DNA of 64,000 bases from Bacteroidota bacterium (GCA_023458555.1 JAEWYS010000001.1:310001-374000); one strand, 5' to 3'. Counted from the first letter of the stretch, positions 23,801 through 30,498 are shown. Notes: generated by a model not told the origin, from the sequence alone. Numbers and translations: made by a program.

Positions 23801-26149
23801 ACCGGCGGTACCGGCACTTATACGTACCAGTGGGAACAATCCGCTGACGGTACGAACTGGGCTGCGATATCGGGAGCGACCTCAGAAGATTATGCGCCTG
23901 GCGCATTGACCTCAACGATGCATTACCGTCGTATTGATATGTCGGGAATGTGTCCAGATGTGACGACCAATCAGATTACGGTTACAGTATTGCCAGTTGT
24001 CACTCCCGGAACTATCTCGGGAGAGGCTACAATCTGTAGCGGTAATACGCTGCCGGCTCCGATGACTGAACTTACAGCGCCTGCCGGAGGAGATGGAATT
24101 TATACCTATCAATGGCAATATTCTGCTGATGGACTGACAGGTTGGACATCAATATCCGGAGCTACATCGGCTACGTACAATCCGCCTTCTTCTCAGATGA
24201 CTACGACGGTGTTTTACAGGAGACTGGATGGTTCTGCCGGATGTGAAGCGCAGCCGACCAATATACTGGAGATAACAGTCAACGCGGGTATTACTGCCGG
24301 TACTATTGGTGCTGATCAGGAAATTTGTTATAACACTGTTCCCGCAGCGCTGAATATGCAGACTGCTCCCGCCGGAATTACGTCCAATGCGGTAATTACC
24401 TGGGAACAATCTACAGATAATGGCCTGAATTGGGCAACGATTGCCGGGCAGTCGGGAGATAATTATATGTTCACTCAGCCTTTGACCAGCTCTGTGCTGA
24501 TACGTAAGCGGGTTACAGATTCTTCGCTGCCATTGCCTTGTAATGTCGCTGTCACTCCTGAAATCAGCATATTGGTACAGGATGAATTGCTTGCCGGTAC
24601 CATCAGCAATGATCAGGGTATATGTGCGGGACAACAGCCGGCCACATTGACTGGAAGCGCGGCTACCGGCGGAACCGGAACCTATAATTATCTGTGGCAG
24701 TCATCGGTCAATAATGGTGCAAGCTGGACAACAGCTACTGGTATCAATGATGGTGTAAACTATACTCCTTCGGCGCTGAATCAGACAACATGGTTCAGAA
24801 GGCTGGACAATGACGGATTGAGTTGCGGTCCTTTGACTTCCAACCATGTTGAAATCACCGTAAGTCCTAATCTGCCGGTGAGCGTTAGTATCACTGATCC
24901 GGGAGAGAACTGTCCGGGTACGCCGCTGACGTTTATTGCTACTCCGGTCAATGAAGGAAACAATCCTGTATACAGATGGACTGTAAACGGAGCAGATCAG
25001 GGTGTTAACAGTGCACAGTTTACAAGTTCATCTCTTGTAAGCAATGACCTTGTCCGGGTTGAGCTTGTCTCTTCCGAGCAATGCAAGACGGGCTCTCCTG
25101 CTGTGTCCAACACAGTAACGGTACGGGTTACTGCCGCGGTGACACCATCCGTTTCGCTGCCGGATCCCGGTACATTATGCGCCGGAGCTTCAACGACCTT
25201 TATCCCGGTGGCCAATGGCGGCGGAAACTCTACCTATGAATGGTATGTAAATGGCCAGATGGTAGCGACCAGTCATTATACAGCGCCATCCTTTACCTAT
25301 TCATTTGCTGATGGCGATGAAGTGTATGTTGTGCTTCAGTCAAATCTGCCTTGCGCTACGCAGCCGACTGCGGTTTCCAATACTATACGAATGAGATTGC
25401 TGAATACACCTCAGCCGGTTATTCACGCCAATGATACAACCATTTGCGAAGGTGATCAGCTGGTGCTGACTACTACGTACAACAGCTCTGCAGGAAGGCT
25501 TACCTGGTATCAGGGCGGACAGGCGGTCGCTGTGAATACAGACAGGCTTAATATCTTGGCATCCGGGGTATTCAGAGTAGGAATTGATAATGGCGCATGT
25601 CCTGAAATGTATTCGGCAGAGGTGAGAGTCACGATCATAAACAGACCTGTCGCGGATGCCGGACCGGATATATATGTAAAAGAAAATGATCCTGTACAGT
25701 TGCAGGGAAGTGGCAGCGGAATCTATTTATGGAGTCCGGCGACCGGTCTGAGTGATCCGGCCAGCGCCAATCCGCATCTGACTGCTGAAAATACAATAAC
25801 CTATACACTGACGGTGTCTGATCCGGGACAGAGATGCTTTGCAACGGACGAAGTAACGGTCATTGTTGAAAAAGCACTGGTGATCCCGAATGTGGTAACG
25901 CCAAACGGTGACGGCCTGAACGATGTCTGGGAAATAACCAATATAGAGGGATTCCCTGATGCGGTCATCAAGATATTTAATCGTTGGGGTACGCTGGTTT
26001 GGGAATCGCACGGGTATCGTAAGAGCTGGGACGGAACTAATTACCGCAACGGCCAGTTGCTGCCGGACGGAACCTATTTCTATGTCATTGAGCTGAACAG
26101 CAGTGTGTTCCCTGAGCCACATACCGGATATGTACAGATTCTTAAATAG
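17828..26149 (+). CDS. Giant T9SS type B repeat adhesin, 2773 residues
   Basis: A signal peptide (MLMYGRMILLLVWVLSGVIYHNSYA, with cleavage before QCG) is followed by several beta-sandwich domains. Two carbohydrate-binding-like modules begin NLILNGDFENASLDQ and AGNVLDNGDFESGN and have jelly-roll character. Residues 1313-2055 are eight near-identical 93-residue repeats; three diverged copies follow (to about 2350), then further Ig/PKD-like domains. The last 87 residues (VVTPNGDGLNDVWEITNIEG...PDGTYFYVIELNS...GYVQILK) form the gliding-motility-associated C-terminal domain, the T9SS type B signal. The protein is probably displayed on or released from the cell surface as an adhesin. The start is ATG at 17828, with a second ATG at 17834. 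The PorP/SprF gene begins 7 bases after the stop. Confidence 0.9.
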   Translation: MLMYGRMILLLVWVLSGVIYHNSYAQCGPEDITVTDWCENTFAKWEFDNPTPNASYTWYNYNGATYTPADLDANGHIIKPGSVQLDSLTIPEFYSPFRIREADLANPAAGIAFTYVKRVRYNAVDLPAPVPAFSNGSGVFGMNFSLSESVRLNSVKVPVILNTPGKQYKIQVMAGTTGSAIYSFSTLSATQISGNRYIIEVPVNLTLPAGNHTLTINANPTGGSGVSVDGLLFSPQQPAAEVKGPLTIGAASANVSGSNYSVIYDWDFTVTCAPVNTPAAMKQTTGCCQPPASLELLSLNSDKSAIVHNGSENATLIVGSGDPASYFAWYHNGVFVPAASGIGQINHSTNQTGTWEVREVRNQTDLDNPSCYASRSLILHERRIFASIVSAPSNNPLCIGDQWVLSGTGSNNLTWSAGRGSLSPATGTSTTYTATEVGSTTITLTGEIITGNLILNGDFENASLDQSIPTEMPYASNPTGTDGSYTVTADALNNGAWANSDWNLSNQRPTVKGNPGRFLLINGTENATSKPLIWGQNVSVTAGKEYVFSFDMTSVSYIVSDNMAQSYGNTPTAPWRNVVLEVYINGVLQGTASTDFAANGGLDAVGKWMNHTFTWTAGSSETQATLEIRQITPANEPRGYDYGLDNIAFGGFSVQTDEITIGPVTDCSSITASASACIDDTLSELTATLTGGLVFDRWENEAGAVVGTDNPLRVKSTESETYTAYAFLVAGNVLDNGDFESGNVGFISGSPEYYSYVTSMPSGAHNSYVVSANTNAGNGAWLNLTPPVGGSRMFSADAKGPAGQKIIAWTFEAEAGKQFLFSGWAANQHIDYQNNPNNNTPTGWIGVSITAGTPNSATDPLLTDFDLPKNNLWHQRTAIWTAPSTGTFTLYLKDMRGSNGGGNDFVLDDFSLSPITGIIKTATATTPVCNPCLGIAPTLADASVCGGTACFTIDTTGSTAIDNTAFEWYASETGGSMLSSAGGQNPFCVDVTSLTKSGSDYQVWVEDKRIYGGMVGAKPACSYNYDNVDKYHQEIVVYRDITLTELKFMAQGYSPGNKTTRLQVYTHDPSRNSSNGGPSNTIYRQDNIGVTYMIADQNVPVEVTYSLPAGFTLTGSPEGTRYWIRLSGGDRVGTILNCGGLPVTDNVPDEQIIDLRRTTDYGNNPTSNNFGSTYDITFDYKSKFSCGRFLLTVPDVEHCPCVPPVSVDINPAFDKDTLLCAGSNLTLSASYELASGPLNGYTYTWIKKTGSVTDTLQGPLPLASSPLNGTLTYNLNTITGSDAGLYILRVEDGTAGSSACFADDTLELVVSLPVVAGTIGSDETICSGSAASLIEGMTVPTSGTGTYYYKWEQSVDGTTWAEISGATLEDYAPGVLTSTMHYRRIDSSGVCPGVETNAVTITIEEPVVAGTIGSDETICSGSTASLIEGATAPTGGTGTYYYKWEQSVDGTTWTAISGATSEDYAPGTLTSTMHYRRIDSSGVCLGVTTNAVTITIEEPVVAGTIGSDETICSGSAASLIEGMTVPTSGTGTYYYKWEQSVDGTTWTEISGATSEDYAPGVLTSTMHYRRIDSSGICPGIATNAVTITIEEPVVAGTIGSDETICSGSTASLIEGATAPTGGTGTYTYQWEQSADGMSWTAISGAISEDYAPGALTSTMHYRRLDLSGACPGIATNTITITVEEPVVAGTIGSDETICSGSTASLIEGITAPTGGTGTYTYQWEQSADGTSWTAISGATSEDYAPGALTPTTHFRRIDLSGVCPEVATNMVTITIEAPVVAGTIGSDETICSGSTASLIEGATAPTGGTGIYTYQWEQSADGTSWTAISGTTSEDYAPGALTSTTHFRRIDLSGVCPEVATNMVTITIEEPVVAGTIGSDETICAGSTASLIEGITASTGGTGTYTYQWEQSVDGTNWAAISGATSVDYAPGTLSSTMHYRRIDLSGVCPGVETNAVTITIEEPVVAGTIGSDETICAGSTASLIEGITASTGGTGTYTYQWEQSADGTNWAAISGATSEDYAPGALTSTMHYRRIDMSGMCPDVTTNQITVTVLPVVTPGTISGEATICSGNTLPAPMTELTAPAGGDGIYTYQWQYSADGLTGWTSISGATSATYNPPSSQMTTTVFYRRLDGSAGCEAQPTNILEITVNAGITAGTIGADQEICYNTVPAALNMQTAPAGITSNAVITWEQSTDNGLNWATIAGQSGDNYMFTQPLTSSVLIRKRVTDSSLPLPCNVAVTPEISILVQDELLAGTISNDQGICAGQQPATLTGSAATGGTGTYNYLWQSSVNNGASWTTATGINDGVNYTPSALNQTTWFRRLDNDGLSCGPLTSNHVEITVSPNLPVSVSITDPGENCPGTPLTFIATPVNEGNNPVYRWTVNGADQGVNSAQFTSSSLVSNDLVRVELVSSEQCKTGSPAVSNTVTVRVTAAVTPSVSLPDPGTLCAGASTTFIPVANGGGNSTYEWYVNGQMVATSHYTAPSFTYSFADGDEVYVVLQSNLPCATQPTAVSNTIRMRLLNTPQPVIHANDTTICEGDQLVLTTTYNSSAGRLTWYQGGQAVAVNTDRLNILASGVFRVGIDNGACPEMYSAEVRVTIINRPVADAGPDIYVKENDPVQLQGSGSGIYLWSPATGLSDPASANPHLTAENTITYTLTVSDPGQRCFATDEVTVIVEKALVIPNVVTPNGDGLNDVWEITNIEGFPDAVIKIFNRWGTLVWESHGYRKSWDGTNYRNGQLLPDGTYFYVIELNSSVFPEPHTGYVQILK
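21764..23992 (+). repeat. Eight tandem 279-bp coding repeats
   Basis: The period is 279 bp (93 residues), starting at 21764, 22043, 22322, 22601, 22880, 23159, 23438 and 23717; the last copy is one codon short. Each unit begins PVVAGTIGSDETIC and has two cysteines (about positions 14 and 79) and a central YQWEQSADG or YKWEQSVDG strand. Copies 7 and 8 are almost identical at the DNA level. Copies 1 and 3 share variants absent from copy 2, and copies 5 and 6 share others, which shows duplication of one- and two-unit blocks. Confidence 0.97.
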
Positions 26150-26156
26150 TAAAACA

Positions 26157-27191
26157 ATGGTAAGACCGCTAAAAATGATGAAATGCAGTGATTTACCAGG
26201 GAGTATCGTTTCCGGACTCCTGAGGAATCGGGTACTGACAATGATTTTGTGCATCGTCTTTATGGCTGGTTTTCTGCCCGACCTGAAAGCCCAGCAAAGA
26301 CCGCAGTATACGCAGTATATGGTCAATCCCTTTCTGCTGAATCCTGCCGTGGCTGGTACGGAAGACTTTACGGATATCCGGGCCGGTTACCGCAAGCAGT
26401 GGGTTGGTTTTGAAGGGGCTCCCCGCACCATGTTTGTGAGTGCTCATACCAACATAGGGAAAGAAATGGTGATGAACAACCGTACCAGGAAAAAGCGAAC
26501 GGGTTTTCACGGGATTGGAGCAGTCATTGCCAATGATGCCATTGGTCCGACATCGACTACTGTGATGAACCTGGCGTATTCTTATCACCTTCGCTTGAAT
26601 AAAACGCTCTTTGCCTCCCTGGGAGCAATGGGCGGGCTTCAGCAGTATTCGCTGGATGGAAACAAGCTATATGCTGCCAATCCCGGAGATCCTCTGGTCA
26701 GTAGTTATACCAATGCATCTCTGGCCGATATCAATACCGGCTTCTGGCTGTACTCCGATAAGTTTTATGTAGGAGGTTCGCTGGTCCAGATTATGCCACA
26801 GCGGCTGTACAGCCAGCAGGACAGGTCTATATCTAAAGGAAGACTGGCCCAGCATTACTTTATTACCGCAGGGTATAATATTCCCATGGGATCGGATTTT
26901 AGCCTGATTCCATCTATTATGTTCAAGTCAGTGGCTCCGTCGCCGGTTTCGTTTGATATCAATACCAAAATACGTTACGGCGATTTCTTATGGGCCGGTA
27001 TATCGTACCGGAATACCGACGCGATTGCCATTATGGGTGGAATTATACTCAATAATACCTTTGAAGTAAGCTACAGCTACGATTATACAACCAGCGCTAT
27101 CAGTGTAGCCAGCGGGGGATCGCATGAGGTAATAGTAGGATACAGACTCAGAAAGCGGACACAGCTTGTATGTCCTTCACATTTCTGGTAG
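26157..27191 (+). CDS. PorP/SprF-family outer-membrane protein
   Basis: Family features are the N-terminal QQRPQYTQYMVNPFLLNPAV with AGTEDFTDIRAGYRKQWVGF, matching the P-x-x-(S/T)-Q-Y-M-x-N-P-x-x-x-N-P-A-x-A-G signature, and a predicted transmembrane beta-barrel with alternating strands to residue 344. PorP/SprF proteins act in type IX secretion and in anchoring type B substrates. The start at ATG 26157 lies 7 bases after the adhesin stop and gives a signal peptide ending in DLKAQ; an upstream in-frame ATG at 26103 would overlap the adhesin and is less likely. The tight coupling suggests that this protein is the dedicated partner of the 2773-residue adhesin. Confidence 0.92.
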   Translation: MVRPLKMMKCSDLPGSIVSGLLRNRVLTMILCIVFMAGFLPDLKAQQRPQYTQYMVNPFLLNPAVAGTEDFTDIRAGYRKQWVGFEGAPRTMFVSAHTNIGKEMVMNNRTRKKRTGFHGIGAVIANDAIGPTSTTVMNLAYSYHLRLNKTLFASLGAMGGLQQYSLDGNKLYAANPGDPLVSSYTNASLADINTGFWLYSDKFYVGGSLVQIMPQRLYSQQDRSISKGRLAQHYFITAGYNIPMGSDFSLIPSIMFKSVAPSPVSFDINTKIRYGDFLWAGISYRNTDAIAIMGGIILNNTFEVSYSYDYTTSAISVASGGSHEVIVGYRLRKRTQLVCPSHFW

Positions 27192-27270
27192 AAAATTGAT
27201 AATCGGTGTCTTCAAAGCGGTCGCAATGTGTCTTTATTTCCCATTGTGGCCGCTTTTGTTTGGATCCGGA

Positions 27271-27316
27271 ACCCACCAAGGGTTTGTTTGACGACGTAAA
27301 AGAACCCTTGGTGGGT
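27271..27316. repeat. Intergenic hairpin repeat, copy 1
   Basis: The perfect 14-bp arms ACCCACCAAGGGTT (27271-27284) and AACCCTTGGTGGGT (27303-27316) flank an 18-base loop containing GACGACGTAAAA. It resembles copy 2 in arms and loop. No T run follows on the plus strand, so it is not a typical terminator for the PorP/SprF gene. Confidence 0.8.
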
Positions 27317-27347
27317 GGGGGGTAGCTGCTCATGGGCAGACAAACGA

Positions 27348-27394
27348 AAACCCCCAAGGTTTTGTAGGCGACGAATAAAAAACCTTGAGGGTTT
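27348..27394. repeat. Intergenic hairpin repeat, copy 2
   Basis: The 16-base arms (27348-27363 and 27379-27394) have one mismatch and a 15-base loop containing GGCGACGAATAA. Arms read AACCCCCAAGGTT and AACCTTGAGGGTT. It is similar to copy 1, 77 bases to the left. It may terminate the minus-strand oxidoreductase gene or the PorP/SprF gene. Confidence 0.75.
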
Positions 27395-27403
27395 GATTGG
27401 GTA

Positions 27404-27445
27404 GAGATGGTTGGTTGTTGGTCATAAGATTAACAATGGCAGGAA
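27404..27445. repeat. Direct repeat, left copy, flanking the oxidoreductase gene
   Basis: A 42-bp segment beginning GAGATGGTTGGTTGTTGGTC and ending CAATGGCAGGAA matches 28539-28581 in the same orientation, with five transition differences and one single-base gap. It ends 5 bases before the oxidoreductase stop. Confidence 0.85.
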
Positions 27446-27450
27446 TGCTG

Positions 27451-28386
27451 TCACTGGTTTACAGTGAGTATTACATTGCCTTTCTTATGTCCCTTATCCA
27501 CATATCGGTGTGCTTCAACTATTTCATTCAATGGATAAACTCTGTCTATAACAGGTTTTAGTATGCCGTTTTCAGTAAGCTCTTTGAGTGTAATCAGGTT
27601 TTCTTTGCATACCGCACGTTCGCCCGGGTTTCCATCGTCAACGGATATAAACCTTCCCTTGGTGCTCAAAGACTTTTTGTAGTGCAGATGTGCACTCTTT
27701 TTCTTCCCGACAGCATCAAACAGTAAATCATAGCGTATCCCGTTATCTGTAAAATTTTCTTTTGTATAATCAATTACTGTGTCGGCTCCTAAAGACTTGA
27801 CCAAATCTAAATTTGTAGTACTGCACACACCTGACACATCGGCTCCAAAATGTCTGGCGAGTTGTATGGCCGATGTGCCGATTGCTCCGGAAGCTCCGTA
27901 TACGAGTACTTTTTGGCCCTTTTGAATAGCTGCTTTTTTTAGATAATATAATGCCAGGGTTCCGCCAAACGGAATTGCGGCAGCCTCTTCAAATGAGGTA
28001 TTTGATGGCATAAGCGTTATCGCGCTGTTTTCGGGCAGGCATGTATATTCGGCATATGTTCCGAAGCGCAGGAATGTATGCGCATATACCTTGTCGCCTT
28101 TTTTAAATTGCTTTACATTGCTGCCTGTGCTTTCAATTTCTCCTGATAGTACCAATCCCAATATTGGTTTTCTCGGTTTGGTCAGGCCTAAGGCCAGACG
28201 GGCAGGAATCCACATTGTGGCAGGAAGGTTAAAGCTCCGGATGATACAATCACTTGCTGTTACTGAGGTTGCAACTATTTTTATAAGTACTTCATTGTCT
28301 TTGGGGCTGGGTTTTGCTATTTCCCTGACCTGAAGTACTTCTGGTGATCCGTATTTGGTGCAAATAACTGCTTTCATTTTTTCCAT
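27451..28386 (-). CDS. Zinc-independent MDR family NAD(P)H:quinone oxidoreductase-like protein
   Basis: This 311-residue protein belongs to the medium-chain dehydrogenase/reductase superfamily, quinone oxidoreductase branch. Features are the N-terminal MKAVICTKYGSPEVLQVREI, the GroES-like fold with GLVLSGEIESTGSNVKQFKKGD, the nucleotide-binding VLVYGASGAIGTSAIQLARH (G-x-G-x-x-G) near residue 148 and GADTVIDYTKENFTDNGIRY near 205. No zinc-ligand cysteine cluster is seen. It probably reduces quinones or enals with NAD(P)H. ATG at 28377 (MKAV) is the likelier start; ATG at 28386 adds three residues. A perfect palindrome lies 30 bases upstream, and the gene is bracketed by a direct repeat. Confidence 0.88.
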   Translation of the reverse strand: MEKMKAVICTKYGSPEVLQVREIAKPSPKDNEVLIKIVATSVTASDCIIRSFNLPATMWIPARLALGLTKPRKPILGLVLSGEIESTGSNVKQFKKGDKVYAHTFLRFGTYAEYTCLPENSAITLMPSNTSFEEAAAIPFGGTLALYYLKKAAIQKGQKVLVYGASGAIGTSAIQLARHFGADVSGVCSTTNLDLVKSLGADTVIDYTKENFTDNGIRYDLLFDAVGKKKSAHLHYKKSLSTKGRFISVDDGNPGERAVCKENLITLKELTENGILKPVIDRVYPLNEIVEAHRYVDKGHKKGNVILTVNQ

Positions 28387-28416
28387 ATAGTCTATTATTA
28401 TGGTTGCCTGCCTCAG

Positions 28417-28432
28417 TTGGTCATATGACCAA
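28417..28432. promoter_or_regulatory. Perfect 16-bp palindrome, candidate operator
   Basis: TTGGTCATATGACCAA is a perfect two-fold symmetric site 30 bases upstream of the oxidoreductase start. Position and symmetry fit a dimeric repressor site (TetR-, MarR- or HxlR-type) controlling that gene. The regulator is not in the window, so the assignment is inference. Confidence 0.55.
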
Positions 28433-28538
28433 TTGGATTATGGAGATCAAGCAGCCTTTTTTCCTGTTGTTGAAAGGACGTTATAATTTCTAAAGTTTTT
28501 ATTATAGTTGATAAATACTTGTATGTCATTGGTATGTG

Positions 28539-28581
28539 GAGATGATTGGTTGTTGGTCAATAAAACCAGCAATGGCAGGAA
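28539..28581. repeat. Direct repeat, right copy, flanking the oxidoreductase gene
   Basis: This 43-bp segment begins GAGATGATTGGTTGTTGGTC and ends CAATGGCAGGAA. It is the partner of 27404-27445, so the two copies enclose about 1.1 kb with the oxidoreductase gene and its palindrome. Confidence 0.85.
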
Positions 28582-28644
28582 ACTGCTTCAATGAATCCTG
28601 TTAATCAAACGGTATCCCCATAATAAACTGCTACCGAAAGTTTA

Positions 28645-28710
28645 ATTCAACACTGGCTTCATTTTTTGTCTTACAGACAAAACGAAGCCTTAGTTTTTAT
28701 GTGCAGTTGT
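28645..28710 (-). repeat. attC-like recombination site of the 250-residue protein cassette
   Basis: Read on the minus strand, the site starts just after the gene stop with ACAACTGCACATAAA (28710-28696). This is the complement, at 13 of 15 positions, of the cassette's own start (29524-29510, GTTATGTGCAATTGT). It continues with an imperfect hairpin (28655-28671 against 28675-28689) that has a two-base asymmetry, and ends in GTTGAAT (28651-28645), which fits the integron core consensus GTTRRRY. Imperfect stems with extra unpaired bases are typical of attC sites. No integrase gene is seen. Confidence 0.5.
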
Positions 28711-28721
28711 GGTCTAAGCTA

Positions 28722-29474
28722 TTATTTGATGATAATTACTTCTGATTCCGATCTTCTATACATAAATATTTTGTCAAACTCTGTTTCGATATCTTTTTCA
28801 ATCCTAACCTTGTCAACATAGCTATAGAAATCAGCGCCTTCTCCAATAACTAGCCATTGTTGATCACATGCTTTATAGTTGACCAATGCCTTGTTTTTTT
28901 TGCTTAAAATTGAACATAAATTATCATCTGTGAAATCTGGAACGACTCCACCTTTAGATTCTCGGTGACTCGATATTTCCAAAATATCATATCTGCTCAT
29001 CCGAATCCTTGATATGCCTTTGGGTAATTTTCGATAACCTTGAGAAAGAAAATGTTGTCGAATATGAAGAGGTGCTTGATTCCAATCTACATCTAATTGC
29101 TCTATAGCTTTGGATTCATGATTCAAGCTCCCAAATTCATTAACACAAACTTCAACTATTCTCTCAATTGTCGAGGCAATCATATTTTGTCTAATAGGAT
29201 TTTTAATATCAAGTTCAATGGCCAAATGGAACTTAAAAGGTATTTTATCTTTCAGATTTTCAATGACTTTTTTATTAAACTTAATTTGGTGTTCACTTAT
29301 TTTCATTAAGTTTTCATCGTATATACATTCCGTCAATTCAATACCGATGGTACTTCCGGTGGAAGTTGTAAAAATAACATCAGGTTTATCATCAAAATAA
29401 GCAGTCCCTAATGGCATACCTTTATAGCTTTCCTGAAACATATTAAATAGACACTTTTCTTCATGCTTTGTCAT
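28722..29474 (-). CDS. Hypothetical cassette protein, 250 residues, possible nuclease-like fold
   Basis: I do not recognise the family. It is soluble, with no signal peptide. Near the N-terminus is KPDVIFTTSTGSTIGIELTE: an Asp after Pro, then about 14 residues later an acidic E-x-T on a hydrophobic strand, reminiscent of the PD-(D/E)xK nuclease core (Asp32, Glu46) but with Thr in place of Lys. A late strand reads QQWLVIGEGADFYSYVDKV. The nuclease idea is weak. The gene is visibly more A/T-rich than the flanking chromosome and stands between two attC-like sites, which suggests horizontal acquisition. Its ATG lies 50 bases into the cassette and its stop is 12 bases before the terminal site. Confidence 0.65.
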   Translation of the reverse strand: MTKHEEKCLFNMFQESYKGMPLGTAYFDDKPDVIFTTSTGSTIGIELTECIYDENLMKISEHQIKFNKKVIENLKDKIPFKFHLAIELDIKNPIRQNMIASTIERIVEVCVNEFGSLNHESKAIEQLDVDWNQAPLHIRQHFLSQGYRKLPKGISRIRMSRYDILEISSHRESKGGVVPDFTDDNLCSILSKKNKALVNYKACDQQWLVIGEGADFYSYVDKVRIEKDIETEFDKIFMYRRSESEVIIIK

Positions 29475-29517
29475 ATAGAGAAAGACTAAATAGTGGCAGG
29501 GTGTCTTTTACAATTGC

Positions 29518-29654
29518 ACATAACGTTTTGGGGATTTGCGATGGTGGGGCAATCGAAGCACGAATCTTCAATTTTGTATAAAAGTTGAACCGAAGAACAA
29601 CTGTTGAACTTTGCAGTTTTGCCCTATCGCAAAACCCTTGTTAGCGGTTGCTTT
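29518..29654 (-). repeat. attC-like recombination site of the DinB-like cassette
   Basis: On the minus strand it starts 4 bases after the DinB-like stop with AAAGCAACCGCTAAC (29654-29640). This complements, at 14 of 15 positions, the beginning of the same cassette (30535-30521). It then runs through two long imperfect inverted arms (29621-29650 and 29521-29550, sharing a GCGAT core and GGGC ends) and ends in GTTATGT (29524-29518). From memory, elements reading TAACGTTTTGGGG on one side and CGCAAAACCCTTGTTAGC on the other recur between genes in Bacteroidota; that recall is unverified. Confidence 0.6.
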
Positions 29655-29658
29655 TCTT

Positions 29659-30498
29659 TCACGCCATTACAGAAACCATTGTCAAAACTGTTTCAGCGAA
29701 TTTCTGTTCACCAATAATTTTTATTTTGTCTTTCACTTGTTCTGGTCGCCAACTTTTTGAAAACAATTTCCACGCTGTGTCGGGGTCAATAATAATTTCT
29801 GTCGTTGGTGCTTGTATGTAATCTTTAGTCAATATCCACTTGCTTTCGTTTCGGGTCAAAAACCACGAGCCACCAATGTCCGATGAAACAGTAACTTTTA
29901 TTATTGTGCCATTTTCTGCTTCCATTTGTCTGAAAGTATGCGGAAGAGCAAGCATAAAAATGTCAATGAATGGATAATATAATTCACGGGTCATTAAGCC
30001 GGGTTTGCCAACTGCATCCCTGATTTGCTGTTGATGCAACCATTTCTCTGTGTATTCACGGGCAATTTCCATCCAATTTTTACTTTCTGTTTCGCCTGCC
30101 CAATCTACCGCTAAAACAGATTTGTCAAGAGGATTTAGTGATTTGAAATAGTCGCAAAATGGTTTTCCTGTTAACTCTAAAAGAAAAATGAGCATTTGAG
30201 GGCTTACTTGCTTCATTGCTTTAACCCAATCAGCGTTAAGTCTGTTTAGAAAATCTATCAAGTCCTGATAAGAATTAACGACAGGCTTTTCGCCAAAAAA
30301 ATTATCTCTAAGAATAGAAACTACACGAATGTTTCCGTCAAGTAGATGAGCGGAAACATCTTTTACTGTCCAAAGTTTGGCAACTGTCTGTTTCTGCCAC
30401 TCGTCATTTGTCAAAGATTTCAACAATTCAAGTAGGTTCTTGTCAAGAATTGGAAGTAGGTCAACCACATCAATTGGTATGTCTTGTCTATTCGTCAT
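29659..30498 (-). CDS. DinB-like / maleylpyruvate isomerase N-terminal domain protein
   Basis: The 279-residue protein resembles the DinB-like family of mycothiol-dependent maleylpyruvate isomerase type. The four-helix bundle segments include LLELLKSLTNDEWQKQTVAK and LWTVKDVSAHLLDGNIRVVS (the conserved W-T-V-K-D-V-x-A-H-L-L motif with a metal-ligand His). EYTEKWLHQQQIRDAVGKPG supplies the second helix with its His. The C-terminal part (about 195-279) looks like the sterol-carrier-like domain often fused to it. Function is probably thiol- or metal-dependent transfer; the substrate is unknown. It is bounded by inverted copies of a 15-base sequence and seems to be a mobile cassette. Confidence 0.8.
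   Translation of the reverse strand: MTNRQDIPIDVVDLLPILDKNLLELLKSLTNDEWQKQTVAKLWTVKDVSAHLLDGNIRVVSILRDNFFGEKPVVNSYQDLIDFLNRLNADWVKAMKQVSPQMLIFLLELTGKPFCDYFKSLNPLDKSVLAVDWAGETESKNWMEIAREYTEKWLHQQQIRDAVGKPGLMTRELYYPFIDIFMLALPHTFRQMEAENGTIIKVTVSSDIGGSWFLTRNESKWILTKDYIQAPTTEIIIDPDTAWKLFSKSWRPEQVKDKIKIIGEQKFAETVLTMVSVMA

Larger units (their letters stand above)
28387..28721. other. Intergenic region holding an operator-like palindrome, a direct repeat and an attC-like site
   Basis: No gene is seen here. From left to right it holds the 16-bp palindrome (28417-28432), an A/T-rich stretch, the right copy of the 42-bp direct repeat (28539-28581) and the attC-like hairpin at 28645-28710. Confidence 0.7.

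Noticed and set aside
21764..23992. Regular repeats as a CRISPR array
   Set aside because: The period is 279 bp, the repeats are coding in one frame without spacers, and no cas genes are nearby.
24149..24634. Long open frame antisense to the 2773-residue adhesin
   Set aside because: It lies wholly inside a convincing coding region and reads as a shadow frame of repeat DNA; no family resemblance.
27451..28386. Classical zinc-dependent alcohol dehydrogenase
   Set aside because: The catalytic and structural zinc-ligand cysteines are absent; the quinone-reductase branch fits better.
28655..28689. Simple rho-independent terminator for the 250-residue gene
   Set aside because: No T run follows the hairpin on the minus strand, and the flanking bases pair with the cassette start, so an attC-like site fits better.
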